Made by a program: the position numbers and the translations under genes. From Euryodendron excelsum (Eukaryota; Streptophyta; Magnoliopsida; Ericales; Pentaphylacaceae), in assembly GCA_033060915.1 (NCBI GenBank), contig CM065378.1, positions 31,570,501-31,634,500 of the forward strand: a DNA stretch of 64,000 nt, in the 5' to 3' direction. Below are positions 11,464 to 24,343 of the stretch, piece by piece; the stretch's first letter is position 1; every line of letters begins with the position of its first letter. Under the pieces are notes generated by a model that was not told the DNA's origin, did not search any database, and saw nothing but the letters and a program-made list of their open reading frames with translations.

Positions 11464-12390
11464 ATAGGCTTTTTAAAAGGACAAATAGAAAAATTCAACT
11501 ATTTTTTCATCCCAAAGACTCACATATATCACACATGAGTTGAATTGGGAGTTTTACATAAAGTTTAATTGTATTATATAAATCATAAAGTTTATTACAC
11601 TCATGATTTTGGAGTAATTTAAGAGAAATTTGTAGTAGATTATTTAGGAAGAAGTATGATTTTACATCTTTGCCCCTTGAAAAAGGCAATGTGCTTGTCA
11701 TATGGAAATTTTCGTTTATTTTTTAAACAAAAGTTACCGGAAGATTCACATTGCAATAAATTAAAAGTGTAAGGGTTTAATTGTTACAATTTAAAATGAA
11801 AGCACTGAAGTAAAATTCAATATAAAGTATAAGAGTACAAAGTGTAATTAACCTCTAGTTGTTGCTCTAACTTGTTTTTGTATAATTTGGACCAAATCTA
11901 CAAAGACCAGCGTGGGCTTTGGACTAGCTGGACACCCGTAGCACACCAGTCAAATTAAAGATTTCGTTCCTTTAGTTTCTCCCAATTGACCATCCAAAGC
12001 TAACAAGTAAATATTCCATTAATCTAGAGAAGACACCTTCAATCACTTGATAATAATTTGGAGGTGGCAACATGAGGGATGACTTGAACACATCAATTCT
12101 CGGTTTCCAAACATACCCACAAGCAACTAACATGCAACCATGTCAGAAACCAATACTACAGCGATATTGGGCTCTACAGAGATGCAATTACTTTGAACAA
12201 AATTTATATGCAAGTTGAACCCTTATTGCTAAAATGAATTAATGCATAATTGCAGCACCTAGTTAATCTCTAAAGCCAACAAAAAGCATTCCCCTCATGT
12301 CTGAGACCTCTTATAGAATTAGTGCCAGCTGCTATTCAATAATTGTTTATCTGTAGAGTAATGCTATACAAAAATAGAAAATTTAAATGA
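11464..12390. other. no gene recognised
   Basis: Intergenic sequence with no clear open frame, repeat boundary or RNA gene. Short frames near 11507-11701 look like chance. Confidence 0.4.
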
Positions 12391-12892
12391 AGCAAAGATT
12401 GAATGGCAATAGAAAATGGATACATATATAATTATATAATTCAACCCCTTTTGTCAAAATGCCTAAAAAACCATTATTAGGGTGTTGTGTCACGGCAAGG
12501 GCATCGTATGGCTTTTCTCTACAATATTTTGGAGCTACATCTAAGTATGAAGGAGATGTAACAAGGTGTTTTATCGAGCCTACCCTCATTAGAACTTAAA
12601 CCCTTAATAGGATCAATGGTAAATGATATACAATATAGATTACCAGTACAGAATACTATACAAACTGAAAAATTATAAAAATTTTCATAATAAGATATAG
12701 TCAACACACGAGATAGCAAAGATTGAGTGAACAGGAAAATGAATACACAACTTACTAGTCCAACCCCATTTTGGGCAAAAGGTACCATTATTAGGGATAT
12801 ATGCCCAGCAGGGACATTGTACCATTTCTCTCTTCAATATTAGGGAGCAAAAATTGGGTGCAACATACTCATAACAAGATGTTTTATCGACC
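12391..12892. repeat. diverged direct repeat (190 and 178 bp)
   Basis: Unit 12391-12580 and unit 12715-12892 share an ordered set of phrases: agcaaagattga, then caacccc, then accattattaggg, then a block ending in gttttatcga. They are old tandem copies of an unknown sequence downstream (minus sense) of the receptor-kinase relic. Minus-strand open frames here are not recognised. Confidence 0.6.
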
Positions 12893-13344
12893 GTTTGGGT
12901 GTGTCATACTCACTTCATTGATGCTAAAAATACTTTTAGCCACTGGATGATGTGTCTCATTGGAACTCCTTTTTTATGTAAAAGCCAGGTTGTTTGGGTT
13001 GAAGTAACATTGCATTCTCAGTAAACAACATTAAGAGTACATATGGCATAGTTGTTCTGTCCTCGGGGTGTTTCTAGACATAAAATAGATCAACCTGTAT
13101 GCACCTTAAAATCTATGACATTAAAAATGAACCCTCCATAAGTGGATCTAATAGCTCAGAAGCATTTCCATCAATCCAAAGTTTTCATGCCTAAAATGGC
13201 TCAATATACCACATATTAGAAACAAAATATAGAAAAATGTAAGGAAAGTAAAAAGGAGATATTCTTCGTCCATGAACATACATGTCCACTAAGGTTAAGA
13301 TCATGGTTTGGATGATGGAAAGATCTATTCTTTTTGCCACTCAT

Positions 13345-14085
13345 TATTTATAACACTATGACACCAAAGCTAAAAATATCTAATTTCACCGAAATAAGGC
13401 CATCAATTGCATATTCTGAAGACATATAACCACTGTATACCGTTATTAAAAAAATTCAAAATTAGTGCACAATGTAGTTTAACTTTAAACAAGGAAACAT
13501 AAACCTTGTTCACTTACTAAGTTCCAACCACCACTCTTGTTTTTGCCGATGACTAGTCACTTTCAAAAGCCCTAATTAAGCCAAAATCTGAAATTTTAGG
13601 ATTTATCTCACTGTCAAGTAGCACATTACTAACTTTAAGATCCTTATGAATGACTCTCAATCTTGAATCTTGGTGTAGATAAAGAACTCCTCGCACAATC
13701 CCCAAAATAATATCTAAACGCATACTCCATGTGAGCAATCTACTTCTTGTGTAAAAGGTTCTAGGTTAGTTTATTAATTCTTTGGAGAACATTAGCAATA
13801 GAGAAACTCCTTTGGTAAGCATACATTTCTAATGGTCAAACATAAATTTCAAGTATGAAAGATACAGAGAAGGGTTGAGAGGCAAACCGAAAATGAAGGA
13901 ATCCAAGCTTCCATTAGGCATGCACTCATAAACTAACATTCTTCATTCTCCATGGATGCAACATCCCAAAAGTCTAACAAGCTTATGGTATTGAAGTTTG
14001 GCAATCAAAATAACCTCATTTTTAATTTCACTGAGACCTTGATTGGAGTTCGTTGAGAGCCACTTAACAGCTATTGACTTGATCT
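13345..14085 (-). pseudogene. S-domain receptor-like kinase pseudogene (kinase part)
   Basis: Three minus-strand pieces spell out a plant S-domain (G-type lectin) Ser/Thr receptor kinase. About 14085-13860 carries the nucleotide-binding Lys in I-A-V-K, then [10 protein letters not shown] and L-V-R-L-L-G-C-C-I, with an in-frame stop in the hinge. 13738-13520 carries [17 protein letters not shown] (normally H-R-D-L-K) and D-F-G. About 13433-13345 carries [11 protein letters not shown] and F-S-F-G-V. Gaps fall where introns lie in this family, so it arose from gene decay and not from a processed transcript. The lectin, S-domain, membrane and glycine-loop parts are absent; a gypsy LTR fragment abuts its N-terminal side. 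Confidence 0.85.
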
Positions 14086-14107
14086 ATTTAATACACCCAA
14101 GAACAGG

Positions 14108-14830
14108 TGCGATGAAGTAGTATTTAATAATAACTCAGTAAGATTAGGGTCAAAGCACAGGGAACGATTATCCAAATATGAAAAGTTAGTGTTAGAATTC
14201 ACTCACGGTAAAAACTTAGATACCGACTAAGTCATGCTAAATACCATAGTATTGCAATAACTTCAATTGGAACCTAAGTTAACTTGTTTGAATTTTACCA
14301 TGAACAGTGCTTATGAGATATGGACAATTGGTGTAAAAAATAGTAACCAAAATAAAATAGTTTGTTTTAGGAGGTTTTATGATTGTTGAACTAGACTTTA
14401 AATTAAACTTAAAAAAATAGTCTTTGATCCAATTAATCCGATCACCCGATTCACTCAAAATTTCAATGGAGGTTTTGTAACTCAAATCATTAGTTTTATC
14501 TTGAGCCTTTGATTCGGAAGATTTAATGATTAAAATAAAATTTCAATAATAATTAAATCTAGAATAATAAAATTAATGTCATAGATTCATACCATCAATT
14601 TATGTAATAACTGTATCAAACTAAGATTTGTAAAGACAAATTACTAAGCTTAGTCAAGAATCTAGGTTTTCTCAAAAATCTAGAATTTAATTACCAAATT
14701 TTGAAAGATTTTAAAGATAAATAATGAAAATCCAATTACCTCCATTAATATCCTAAGCTCTTCGGATGATCTTCACAATTGGCTTTAAAAAAAAAAAACT
14801 AGTTACTCATGGCAATGAAAAGACTTGGCT
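14108..14830 (-). repeat. gypsy LTR fragment (LTR end)
   Basis: This block matches 2950-3660 in order, including the phrases acagggaac, ctaaatacc and gaatctagattt-like segments. It starts at the same terminal base (tgcgatgaag versus tgtgatgcag). The match stops after about 720 bp. It truncates the receptor-kinase relic. Confidence 0.7.
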
Positions 14831-15174
14831 AGACCACGAATGTGAAACTCTCAAGTGAGCAAAAATTAGATCTCCAAAAAAAATAGATCATCCGTGAAGA
14901 AAAATGCAAAGATGGTCTCAAGAACCAAAAAAAAAAAAAAATTCAGCATCAATCATGGAAAAATCGAACGAAACCTTCATATCATTCCATGAAAATGAAA
15001 TATCTAAAAAAAATCAAACTTCATGAAGAGAAAACATCAAAAAAAACCCAGAGACAACCTCAAGAATAAAACAAAAGAAGCAAAAATAACAGAGAAATTG
15101 AACAATATCTTCAAATCAAACATCCATTAAGAAAACATAAGACGAATGCAAAGATGATTTCACCAACAAAAAAC

Positions 15175-15209
<35 letters not shown>

Positions 15210-16528
15210 AAAAGTCACAAAAAAAAAAAAACCCTAAAAAAACTCCCAAATTAATCATAGAAACAAAATCCCTAACAAGAAAAAAACTCAAACCCTCCTA
15301 GAAATCCATGGAAAGCCAAATAAGAGACGGAAATCTAGAGAGGAGGGTGAGAGTCGAAAGTGGGAAAAGAAAACCACACCAAATCAAAACAAAATCCAAA
15401 CCTATAAGTTATAAAATCAAAACAAAACCCACACCTATACAAGAAATATAAGATGTTGATTTTGGCATACCTTAGTCCGTAAATCTAGAGTCACCAATGT
15501 TGATGATGATGAGAAGAAAAACCATTGAAGAACCAATTTTGAAGGAACAAACCAAAAGGAAAAGATATGCAAATGACCATCCCAACCACTCAGCTGACAA
15601 CATCTCCTTGGACAGACGAAATCTGTGTTGGTATAGATTATTTGGGCAGAAATTTTTTATATTACCTTTATCAAATACAAATAACCAAACAAAAGAAGGG
15701 TTACACTAGACATTTCACATATCTGCTACATCTAAATACACACAGCCTATATATATAGGCTTGGTACGGTGAGATAAAGAACAAGACAAGCACACAACAA
15801 TAATATGCCAACACAGCAACAAAATTAGAAAATAAAGCAAGGGCAAAATAAAAAAAACATATTGTGCACATCAATCACTCCAACAACCTACCATAACAAT
15901 GCACCAACACAGTTCCAGAATTAGAAGATAAAGTAGGGACAAAGCCATAAGCCCGCTATGCACAGCCATGGGATCCAAATGCCAACAAAGTAGTGGGATT
16001 TTGCCGGGAGTCAGGGTTAAAGCAAAAAGTAGGGATAAAATTGTCCGAAAGTGGCAAAAAAAGCTAGTCAAAAGTGAAAGTGCCATTCCCGCTTATTATA
16101 TTTAGTATGATTTATAGTTATATGTATATCTAGATATGCTAATTAATATATCCTTGTTCATTCAAAATCTAGGAATAAAATTGGGAAATTAAGAAATAAA
16201 GAAATATATATTTTCTAAAAAATTAAGAAAGTTTAGTTGTTTGTTTGTTAAAAATTTTAAATTCTAAAAAAAATATTCCAACCCATAAGAAAAATGTTAG
16301 AAAATAACATCGGAGATTTTTGGAAGTTGTTTTCTCTGGGTGGTAGAATTGAAAGATCAAATCAAATCTTAAAAAATAAGAATTCAAATTTCTCTCAATC
16401 TCTCCGTCTCTCTATCAATATCCTAATCCCTATAATTCATTACTAGCAATGACCCTGTGTTATTCATAGACCACAAATGCATAATCATAAGTTGACTTTT
16501 CAAATAATATTTTACAAACTAAGAGTTT
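14831..16528. other. no gene recognised
   Basis: A-rich sequence with an (AG)16 tract at 15177-15208 and several poly-A runs. Plus-strand frames at 15497-15758 overlap in two registers and resemble nothing known. The stretch 15770-16090 is less AT-rich but has no recognised domain. Confidence 0.4.
15177..15208. repeat. (AG)16 microsatellite
   Basis: Sixteen uninterrupted AG units. Confidence 0.95.
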
Positions 16529-16538
16529 TATAGGATTG

Positions 16539-17669
16539 GAGTTTTTTTCCCAAAATAATATTCTTTATCAAAATAATTCTTTATCTAACATTCTCTTAAA
16601 AATAATTCTCATTCTAACATTGTTCGTGTCACCTATTAGTGTCACCTATGTTCTTTTGATGGAAAGTTAATTGATAAGTTGACAATCTTTGACTTAAAAA
16701 TAAAAAAAAGAAAAGAAAACAAGATAATAACATTCTCTCCCCGTCTCCTCTGGATGCCCAAAAGGAACTCTCTCTCTCCATAAAAAAAACAACACGAAAC
16801 TCAAGGTATCAGAGCTACCTGAGTTGAATTCGTTGAGATTCCATAACTACAAGTGATAGTGGAAAGATGAGAATGATGGCACTTCGTCTTCATCTTGGGT
16901 CATTGTTGTTATTTGCATTTTTTGATGATCAAGACCATGTCCCTGCATTCTATTATTCCAATTTATCTAAGATTTTGTAGTACCAAATTGTGAATCCAAA
17001 TCAACAATCTTGTGGATGTTTTAATAGAAGAATGCAATGTCTTTCTTTGTGGAGTTCTAGTTATACCTCAATCAGGAGCTTTGATTCTTCATTGGGTGTG
17101 CTCTTTAAATGAACATACAGAAGAGGCTCCTCTATTTTTGTATCTATATCTGAGTTTATATACCTATTTATGTCTAAATAGTTTATGTGTGTGTGAATCT
17201 TTAGTTCTCTCTGTGGACATTGAGACTAAAGGGGAAGTTTTAAGGCAGTGTATTAATGACAAAAAGCTATTCTAAGCGATGCTATATGGAGGAGTGATGC
17301 AGAGCTTTTCATACATGTTTTTTTTTTTTTTACAAAACTTCTTTTCGATTTGCGGAAGTACAGATACGAAGGAAAAGGTCATATAATAATTTGTTGAATT
17401 ACAGATACGTAGGAAAAGGTCATATAATAAGCTTGTAAAAAGGATAAACAGAAGGCGAAGGGAACATTGATGGTTCTATCTGTTTAAAAGCGGAAGAGGA
17501 GAATAATGCGCACCAACTTGATTGAGTTATAATAAAATATATTACATATTATTAAATTGCTTACAAAACAGTTAAGGTGGCACAAATAATGTTATAATGA
17601 GAATTATTTTCGATAGAGTGTTAGATAGGGAATTATTTTCACAAATAGAGTTATTTTGGCAAAAAACTC
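16539..17669. mobile_element. Mutator-like element A (non-autonomous)
   Basis: The ends are long inverted repeats of about 100 bp: 16539-16640 against the reverse complement of 17573-17669, both starting GAGTTTTTT and sharing AAAATAATTCTCATT. The element is flanked by perfect 10-bp direct repeats, TATAGGATTG, at 16529-16538 and 17670-17679. Long terminal inverted repeats with 9-11 bp target duplications are the mark of Mutator-like elements. At 1,131 bp with no transposase it needs a helper. The interior has an 87-codon plus-strand frame (17012-17275) that I do not recognise, a short hairpin at about 16799-16825 and a local duplication near 17357-17439. Confidence 0.85.
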
Positions 17670-17679
17670 TATAGGATTG

Positions 17680-17849
17680 TGTATTTAAAATAGAATATTA
17701 AATGATACAGCATCTATAAAATAACTTCCATCTTAAAAGTTATCTGGACTAAATATGTTAATAATATTTTCTTTACCATAATAGCCATAAAGAGAAAACA
17801 AATGTAGAAAAACAATTTATATACTAACTATTAAGTTAGACTTTATATA

Positions 17850-17882
<33 letters not shown>

Positions 17883-18314
17883 GTTTATTGGAAGTAAATA
17901 CATTGAAAAATTTTCAACATTAAGTTTGTTTAGTTATGTTCATGATTAAAATAAATAAATATAAATTATAAAAAAATATGTGAATATATGTCTAATATCT
18001 ATCAAGAAATAATCATTCAAATTAATAAAACAATGTCATTACACTTTATTTTTTCAGAAAATATAAATTAATATTGAAAGAAAATTAATAGAATTTCCAT
18101 AAGTTAATTATAATAAATATAGTTAAATCTTTTAATTCCATACATGAATAATGTTTGTCTATAAAACTATTTAATAAAAAAGTTAGTATAGTTTATGTGT
18201 GCCATTTATTTTTTCTTTTTTTGGGTAATTATTTAATATAACCTGAATAGATTTGAAATGAATTCTTTTTCTTTGCTGAGCAATGTGAAATGAATTATTG
18301 ATTCATTATTTGTT
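17680..18314. other. AT-rich intergenic DNA
   Basis: No gene seen. AT dinucleotide tracts at about 17846-17882. Confidence 0.5.
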
Positions 18315-18322
18315 CATAGCAA

Positions 18323-18614
18323 CAGGGACGGAGTCGTTTGAGGCTTAGAGGGGCAATTGCCCCAGCTCCTTCAACTTTTTAAAAATTTTATTTTTACCTC
18401 TAATTTTAAAAGTCTCTTACAATTTGCCCCCTAAAAATTTGTAAGTGCCCCCTATGTTTTTAAAAATTTTGCTTTGACCTATAATTTTAGAATATTTGTC
18501 AATTTGCACCCTTTAAAAATTAAAAATTTGATTATATAGCATTATGCTAGAAAAAAATTTTGGGTTATGAATAAATGTTGCCCCCTTTGAGTAGACTTTC
18601 TAGCTCTACCACTG
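18323..18614. mobile_element. small hAT-type element (MITE), 292 bp
   Basis: The ends start CAGGGACGGAG and, on the other strand, CAGTGGTAGAG; further in, both carry GGGGCAA. Flanks are catagcaa (18315-18322) and cctagcaa (18615-18622), an 8-bp duplication with one mismatch as left by hAT transposons. There is no coding capacity. Confidence 0.7.
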
Positions 18615-18622
18615 CCTAGCAA

Positions 18623-20207
18623 TGAAACATCATTAACCTTTTTTTCATACGTATGTTCTTTTTTATTATCTAAAGGATTATATATTGTGAGGTCATTAAA
18701 ATACTTATGCCAATATACAGAATCTTAAGTATATTGCGACATACACTAAAAAAATCATGATGGACAAAGTAAAAGTTATTTATTTATTTTATTAATTATT
18801 AGCTTATTAATCTTTTGTAATGTCATCTTTATTAGGTTTGGGTAAATCTAACCCAAAAAAAAAAAAAAAACAAATATATAAGAATTTTAGAACATAAAAT
18901 TGCTTTGAAAATAGCATTACTTATAGGAATTTGAATAGATTGTTAGATTTAGTTACTATATTAATTACAAACAATCCATGATATATTTAGTTTTATTATA
19001 TTTTTATCTTAATAACTTTTAAAGTTTTCATATTTAAAAGGTGATAATTCAAAACACACTACCATATTATTTAGATAACCAATAACTTTATGACATTTGT
19101 ATTTTTATATTTTTTAAATTCAAAAAATTAAGAAAAATAGATCAAGACTTTGAAGGTCAAAGATCTCGTAACCTATTGTTATAATATGTAGTGTAGATGT
19201 GTTGTCCAAATAACTATTGTGGCTAAAATAATTTCTTTTCAAAAATTTGTAGCTTGTACCAAACAAACGAAAAATAAAGGAAAGGAAATTTTTACTGCCA
19301 AATATTTTCTCAAAAAAAAAATTCTATTAAGAATTCATTTTCCTGCAAACAACCGACAAAAGTTGTTATTTCTTTGTGAGGTCAGTTGACCCCAAAAAAT
19401 TTGTTAAAAGCAAATATGTTGACATTATACCTACATAAAAAATAAACAAATAACACCTTTAAATAATTGACTCCATCCTGCTCCAAAACTTTAGATCAGT
19501 CCCTTCCAGACTTCTTCACCGTTCTACAGTTCTACTTTAGTTTAGGGTTCTCCACCTCTTTCCTTCTCCCGACAAAAGTTCATCAACATTAGCAATCTAA
19601 TAAAACAATCTGTATCCATTATTTTTGAAGAAAATACGGTTGATCATCTGTGCTATATCAGTTAATTTTTGTTTTTTTTTTTTTTTTTGTGCAATCATTT
19701 ATCAAAATTCATTTCAAGCTCATCCCCTATTTATCAAGTTTTTGTTTTTTTATGTAAAATTTTATAGGATAACTTGTTCATCTTTTATGACAAGATAAAA
19801 AAGATGCTTTTGTACCACTGTAAAATCAGAGAGTTGATATTTGTCATTAATTTGTCCAAACCATTTAACTCTCAGATCCAGAGGATAATAAATAAAATAA
19901 AAAAGTGCTTCTGAGTTGCAATGGGATTGAATAATTTATTGTATTAAGAGATGAATTATGTTTCACATAAATAAGAATACGACACCCAGTACACAAATTT
20001 AGTGCACTGGTGAACTTCACTTATTCTTAGAACTTCAGAAACCATAAATTCTTGTTTTTTTTTTTTTTTTTTTTGGTGTTTGAAGAAAAGTAGCAGCTAG
20101 GGGCCGCCACTACCAGCCAGGGCACACTATATGCCCCCTTGTTATTGATGCTATAATTCCATCAATATCTATTGACTGAAGAACAGTGACTTGATAAACA
20201 TCTATAT
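18623..20207. other. intergenic DNA downstream of pectin acetylesterase
   Basis: AT-rich, with poly-A and poly-T runs. The last few hundred bases are likely 3' untranslated region of the minus-strand gene that ends at 20208. No other gene was recognised. A pyrimidine-rich patch at 19490-19580 looks like an untranslated leader but no open frame follows. Confidence 0.4.
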
Positions 20208-23200
20208 CTATATTAATGGGTGTTCTTTCGAATCAAAAATGCGATTGTGGCAAGTTTTGTCGCAAGGATAAGGGCAATCTATCTTCTGGAATGGGCTCCG
20301 GTCATAGTACCAGTCACCAACTGCCTTCGCAATTGTCTGCAGAAAACAATGTATCAAGTAAGAAAATATAGTTCCCTAAACATGGAAAAAAGAAAAAAAA
20401 GATTAAACCCATAGGAAAGAAGACAAAAAGGAGGAATGAAGTCTCTTACCGTTCCACCCAGCAATGGAGAGTCTGCTCTCAGCCATGTCTCCTGCATTTC
20501 AGTTTGGCAATGGGCATAGCAAGAGTTGATAAACATTCCTCTAGACGAAGAGCTGCCCAGTCTTGACAATGCACCTAAAAACTCTACCCTGAAATCTGAA
20601 AATAAATGCCAAAATATAATGCTATAAATGAAATTTCCAAGGTCTACTTCTGTCAAAGACTGTAGATTACTAAATACGATCCCTCAGCTGTAGTAATGGA
20701 AGACCAAAAAAAAGAAATAAAAACAGGCAGGTTTTCAAGGAAATGGAGTAGTAGTACTCTTCTCTATTATGCTCTTTTCAGCTTCATAATAAGACTTCAG
20801 GGAATTTGAAGTGAGATTAAATCTTAGATTGGAGAAAAGTGATCAGAAGAAGAGAAATGTTTGAAATTCCTAGGTTGGTGAACAATGGCCAGAGCAAGTC
20901 AAGTCAAAGAGTTCGTAATAGTAACCTTGCATGGTCTTGAGTTGATCAGTCGAACATTTAGTAATATCGAGCTTGCAGTTATGCCAGATGCCATGGGGAT
21001 CAGCAACACCCGGTGCCAAGATGTTCTTTATCTGAATAAGTATAATAAATCAAACACTTAGCTAAAACTGAAGCAAGCAATAAATCAACAAATTGACAGA
21101 AAAAAGAAAATAGCATATCAATGAATTGGAGAAAATGAGAATAACATAATTGTATTCTTCATGTAAATTATAACCACTACCAATCTTAGATCATCTTAAG
21201 AAATGGCCCAGCCTACACAATTTTGAAACATAGAAATTAAATCTTCAAATTTGTTCATTTTCTTTAAGACATCTTTTAATCTTGAAGTCATATCAAAACT
21301 TATCAGTTTTTTTTTTTAAAATGAGACTGTCCGCATGAATGCATGCATACAAACAAAAGAAATGAATAAACAAATAGATAGCAATTGAAGTACTACCCTT
21401 CATAACATAAACAACTAGTTAAAATCTGATTACAGACCATCAATTCAAACCAGTCTGACTGACCAGAACAAATTTTACAACATAGGAACGAAATATGAAT
21501 CTGAATGAGAATCACATGAAGACGTGCAGGGACAACATGAATATCAAACTGTCTTCATATTCAGCATTTCTGACTTGAAAAGGTCTAGGCCCTCATGGTT
21601 CTAGAAAAATAACAGACGTATACACACATCCTTGAAAATTGACATTGATTCTTTTTAATGCACAGGAATCCAGAATTCTTCTGAAATGAAGGATATAACT
21701 TCCTTTTTCTCTATTGGGAGTTTTTTTACTAGAAAGAGTAGTGTGTCTCAAAAACGCATTCATTTCACATCATGCCTATATTTTAAGAACAGGAGTGGTG
21801 GAACTGGCCCTTTCCCAAAATTTAGGAGCATTATCTATTAAAGACAACTATACAATTAAATGGTAAAAGGAAGAAATAATGGATAAGGTATTCCACCAAG
21901 TAAATAAAGTATCTACATGACAATTACAATGCCGGGCACATGCCAAAGCATAATATTCCTACTTCTAAAATTCTTTTATCAAACAAAGCCTGGTCTTAAA
22001 AGAAAATAGCGTAGTAGTGAATTCATAGACAAAACAAACAAGGACAGGATAAGTTGAGACATCAATTTCATGATTCTCGTGTAAGAAACTACAACGAGCA
22101 AATTTTCACAGATTTATAAAAACCATCATCATAAGTTTCAGTATTTCGTTGAGTCATAGGAATGAGCTAACCTGCCATGAATCGTAGGCTGCATTTACCA
22201 TAAACAGCGGAGTTTGAATTAGCTGTGCCATGTTTTGGGGGAAGAAACACTGCAATACAGTTTAAATGTATTGGTATGATTTTAGAAAAAATGGCAAAGA
22301 GTGCAAATACTATTAAGATAACTATCTCTTACCAAACCAGGACTCATTTTTGAAGTGCAGGATAGAGGTAAATTTTTAGCTGATCCCTGCAGCAGAGATA
22401 AGTAAAAATGGATTCTGAAACAACATCTCATTGAATATGAAAGGAGGAAAACAACAACAAAATGATGAAACCATCCCCACCGGAAAAGGAGAAAAAGGTG
22501 ATAATAGAGGGCATTTATACTTTGTGGTTTTATTAGACATGAAAAAGAAAATACTAGAATAGAAGAGCAAAGGAGAAAACAATTATAAGGCAAGGGAATC
22601 ATGAGCAACAAAATACAGAGCTGAAAACCATAAATATTGTAATGGAAACATCATACAAGTGCAAAAGAGGGGGGGAGAGAGAGAGAGATAATACATGTGT
22701 TGTAACTACGTCATTATAGAAGGCTTCAATGTGTTGTGCTCCAGAAACATCCTTCCTGTTATAGAGCACCATGGCTTTTAGTTACATAAAACAAACCGAA
22801 ATTAAACAATTCTTGCATAGTTTAGGAATATGATTATGGTAGAGGGTCCTAGATAAGAGTCTTACGCATTGATAAAATAACCAGCGTCCGCAAGGCATTT
22901 TACTTTAGTACTCACGGGTAGAAGAGCTCGGAAATTATCACAATGCAATATGGAAGTCAACCCACCGGCTGAACAGCCAGAGATAATAGCCTGTTCAAAA
23001 AAGCTTTTAGAAGTTACTAAGACAAAGATTTTGTTTTTTTTTTCTTTTTTGGGGGGGGAGAGGAAGGGGAAGAGGGTGCTCACTGGTTTAAGTATGAGTC
23101 TTACATTTTGAGCATTCTTCATTCCTTTTGCTAGTAGATCTTCAATGACAGCACTGAAAACCCTTGCACCTCTGTAGTAAAGATTTGTGGCCTGATACAA

Positions 23201-24342
23201 TTGGCACATAATTAGAAAGCCCAGGGAACATGTATGTACATCAAATTCACATGTGATGCGGGCACTCTTCCCTCAACTTTGTTCTTTTGTTACCCAGAAG
23301 ATAACAGAGTTACTATTCCTTGAATTGAAGCTATAGATTCTGATTGGGATGAATTATAACTTACAGGATTGACTGCTTCCACATCGCCTGTAAATGACGC
23401 CCCATCACAGTACCTAACCTTGATCCTATTCCAATTATAGAAATCTGGATATGGAAATAGACTCAATTTCTTATTTAGGAAGGAAGCTTGAAATCATATG
23501 AAATCTTGAAAGGGAAAACGAAACCCAGATCAACTAGATATAAAGGCAAACCTGGATTAAACTTTTGCTTGTTGCTCAGCATCCCAGAGAAAACAACCAC
23601 CTTAGCCATTTTCTTAGACGAACCTAGACGAGTGTTCTTGCGGTCTAAGCAAGTTGTGACATTGTTACACCAGGCTCCACCCTGAAAATACAAAGTACCA
23701 AATGATAACTCATATTCATAAGAGAGAAAGTACATAAAACCATTCAAGATCTCATACTGTTAAGGCTCACTGAGCAAGTTATACAATTCAAAAACCAAAG
23801 GACTAACAATTACTACATTAAAGTGCTCAAAAACATGACTGCAATTATATTTATTAGTGTGTCAACACATTTGTTGAGAAATTAAAATAAGTACCCGCTA
23901 TTTGCTTGCCAAGAAAACTGCATGAAATTAAGTAATTTGTGATTATGTGCCACTGAATATTAACCATTCATCATTTCTTTTCAACCAGCTTCTTAACCAG
24001 CAAATTACTGTAAAATGCTAGATGAAGACCAACCTCAATATGAACCAACCAATTGTTGATTCCAACACCAAATCCCTTATCAAAATGGTATGCCGGTGGA
24101 CTCCCATCCAAGCAAACTGCGTGACATCAAAATTGCAAGCACATTACGATGAAGATGGTAAAAAGAAAAGGAAACTAAAAGGAATAAATTCAACCGGCTA
24201 ATAGTTAAACAAAATTTTCACCTCCTCCTTTTGCAACCGCATTCTCAACATAAGTTATTCCAACATCGAAGCCTTTTGTTTTCACCAAGATCAGTACACA
24301 CACTAGTATGAATAACCATTGGCCTAATCTGCCATTGTCCAT
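20208..24342 (-). CDS. pectin acetylesterase, 12 exons, 399 residues
   Basis: A pectin acetylesterase (PAE family, related to animal Notum) removes acetyl groups from pectin in the cell wall. I joined 12 exons with GT-AG introns in frame: 24342-24222, 24116-24034, 23681-23552, 23444-23365, 23191-23105, 22990-22866, 22755-22695, 22386-22333, 22249-22172, 21031-20926, 20595-20450, 20336-20208. The 1,200 bases give 399 residues, the usual family length. Residues 8-20 are a hydrophobic signal peptide. Landmarks are [10 protein letters not shown] near residue 42, G-G-A-W-C-N-N at 69-75 and G-C-S-A-G-G at 172-177. By comparison with Notum, the catalytic triad should be Ser174, Asp270 (A-Y-D-S-W) and His337 (Y-A-H-C-Q), and all three are present. 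No break was found, so I take the gene as functional. The start is the only Met before the signal peptide. Confidence 0.95.
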
Positions 24343-24343
24343 T

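Noticed and set aside
12383..12788. Minus-strand frames as C-terminal part of the receptor kinase
   Set aside because: No kinase subdomain X-XI motif is visible. The region is a diverged direct repeat and I could not align it with the family.
22282..22611. 109-codon minus-strand frame within the pectin acetylesterase locus
   Set aside because: Only exon 8 (22386-22333) of the esterase is real; the rest is intron read-through in a different context.
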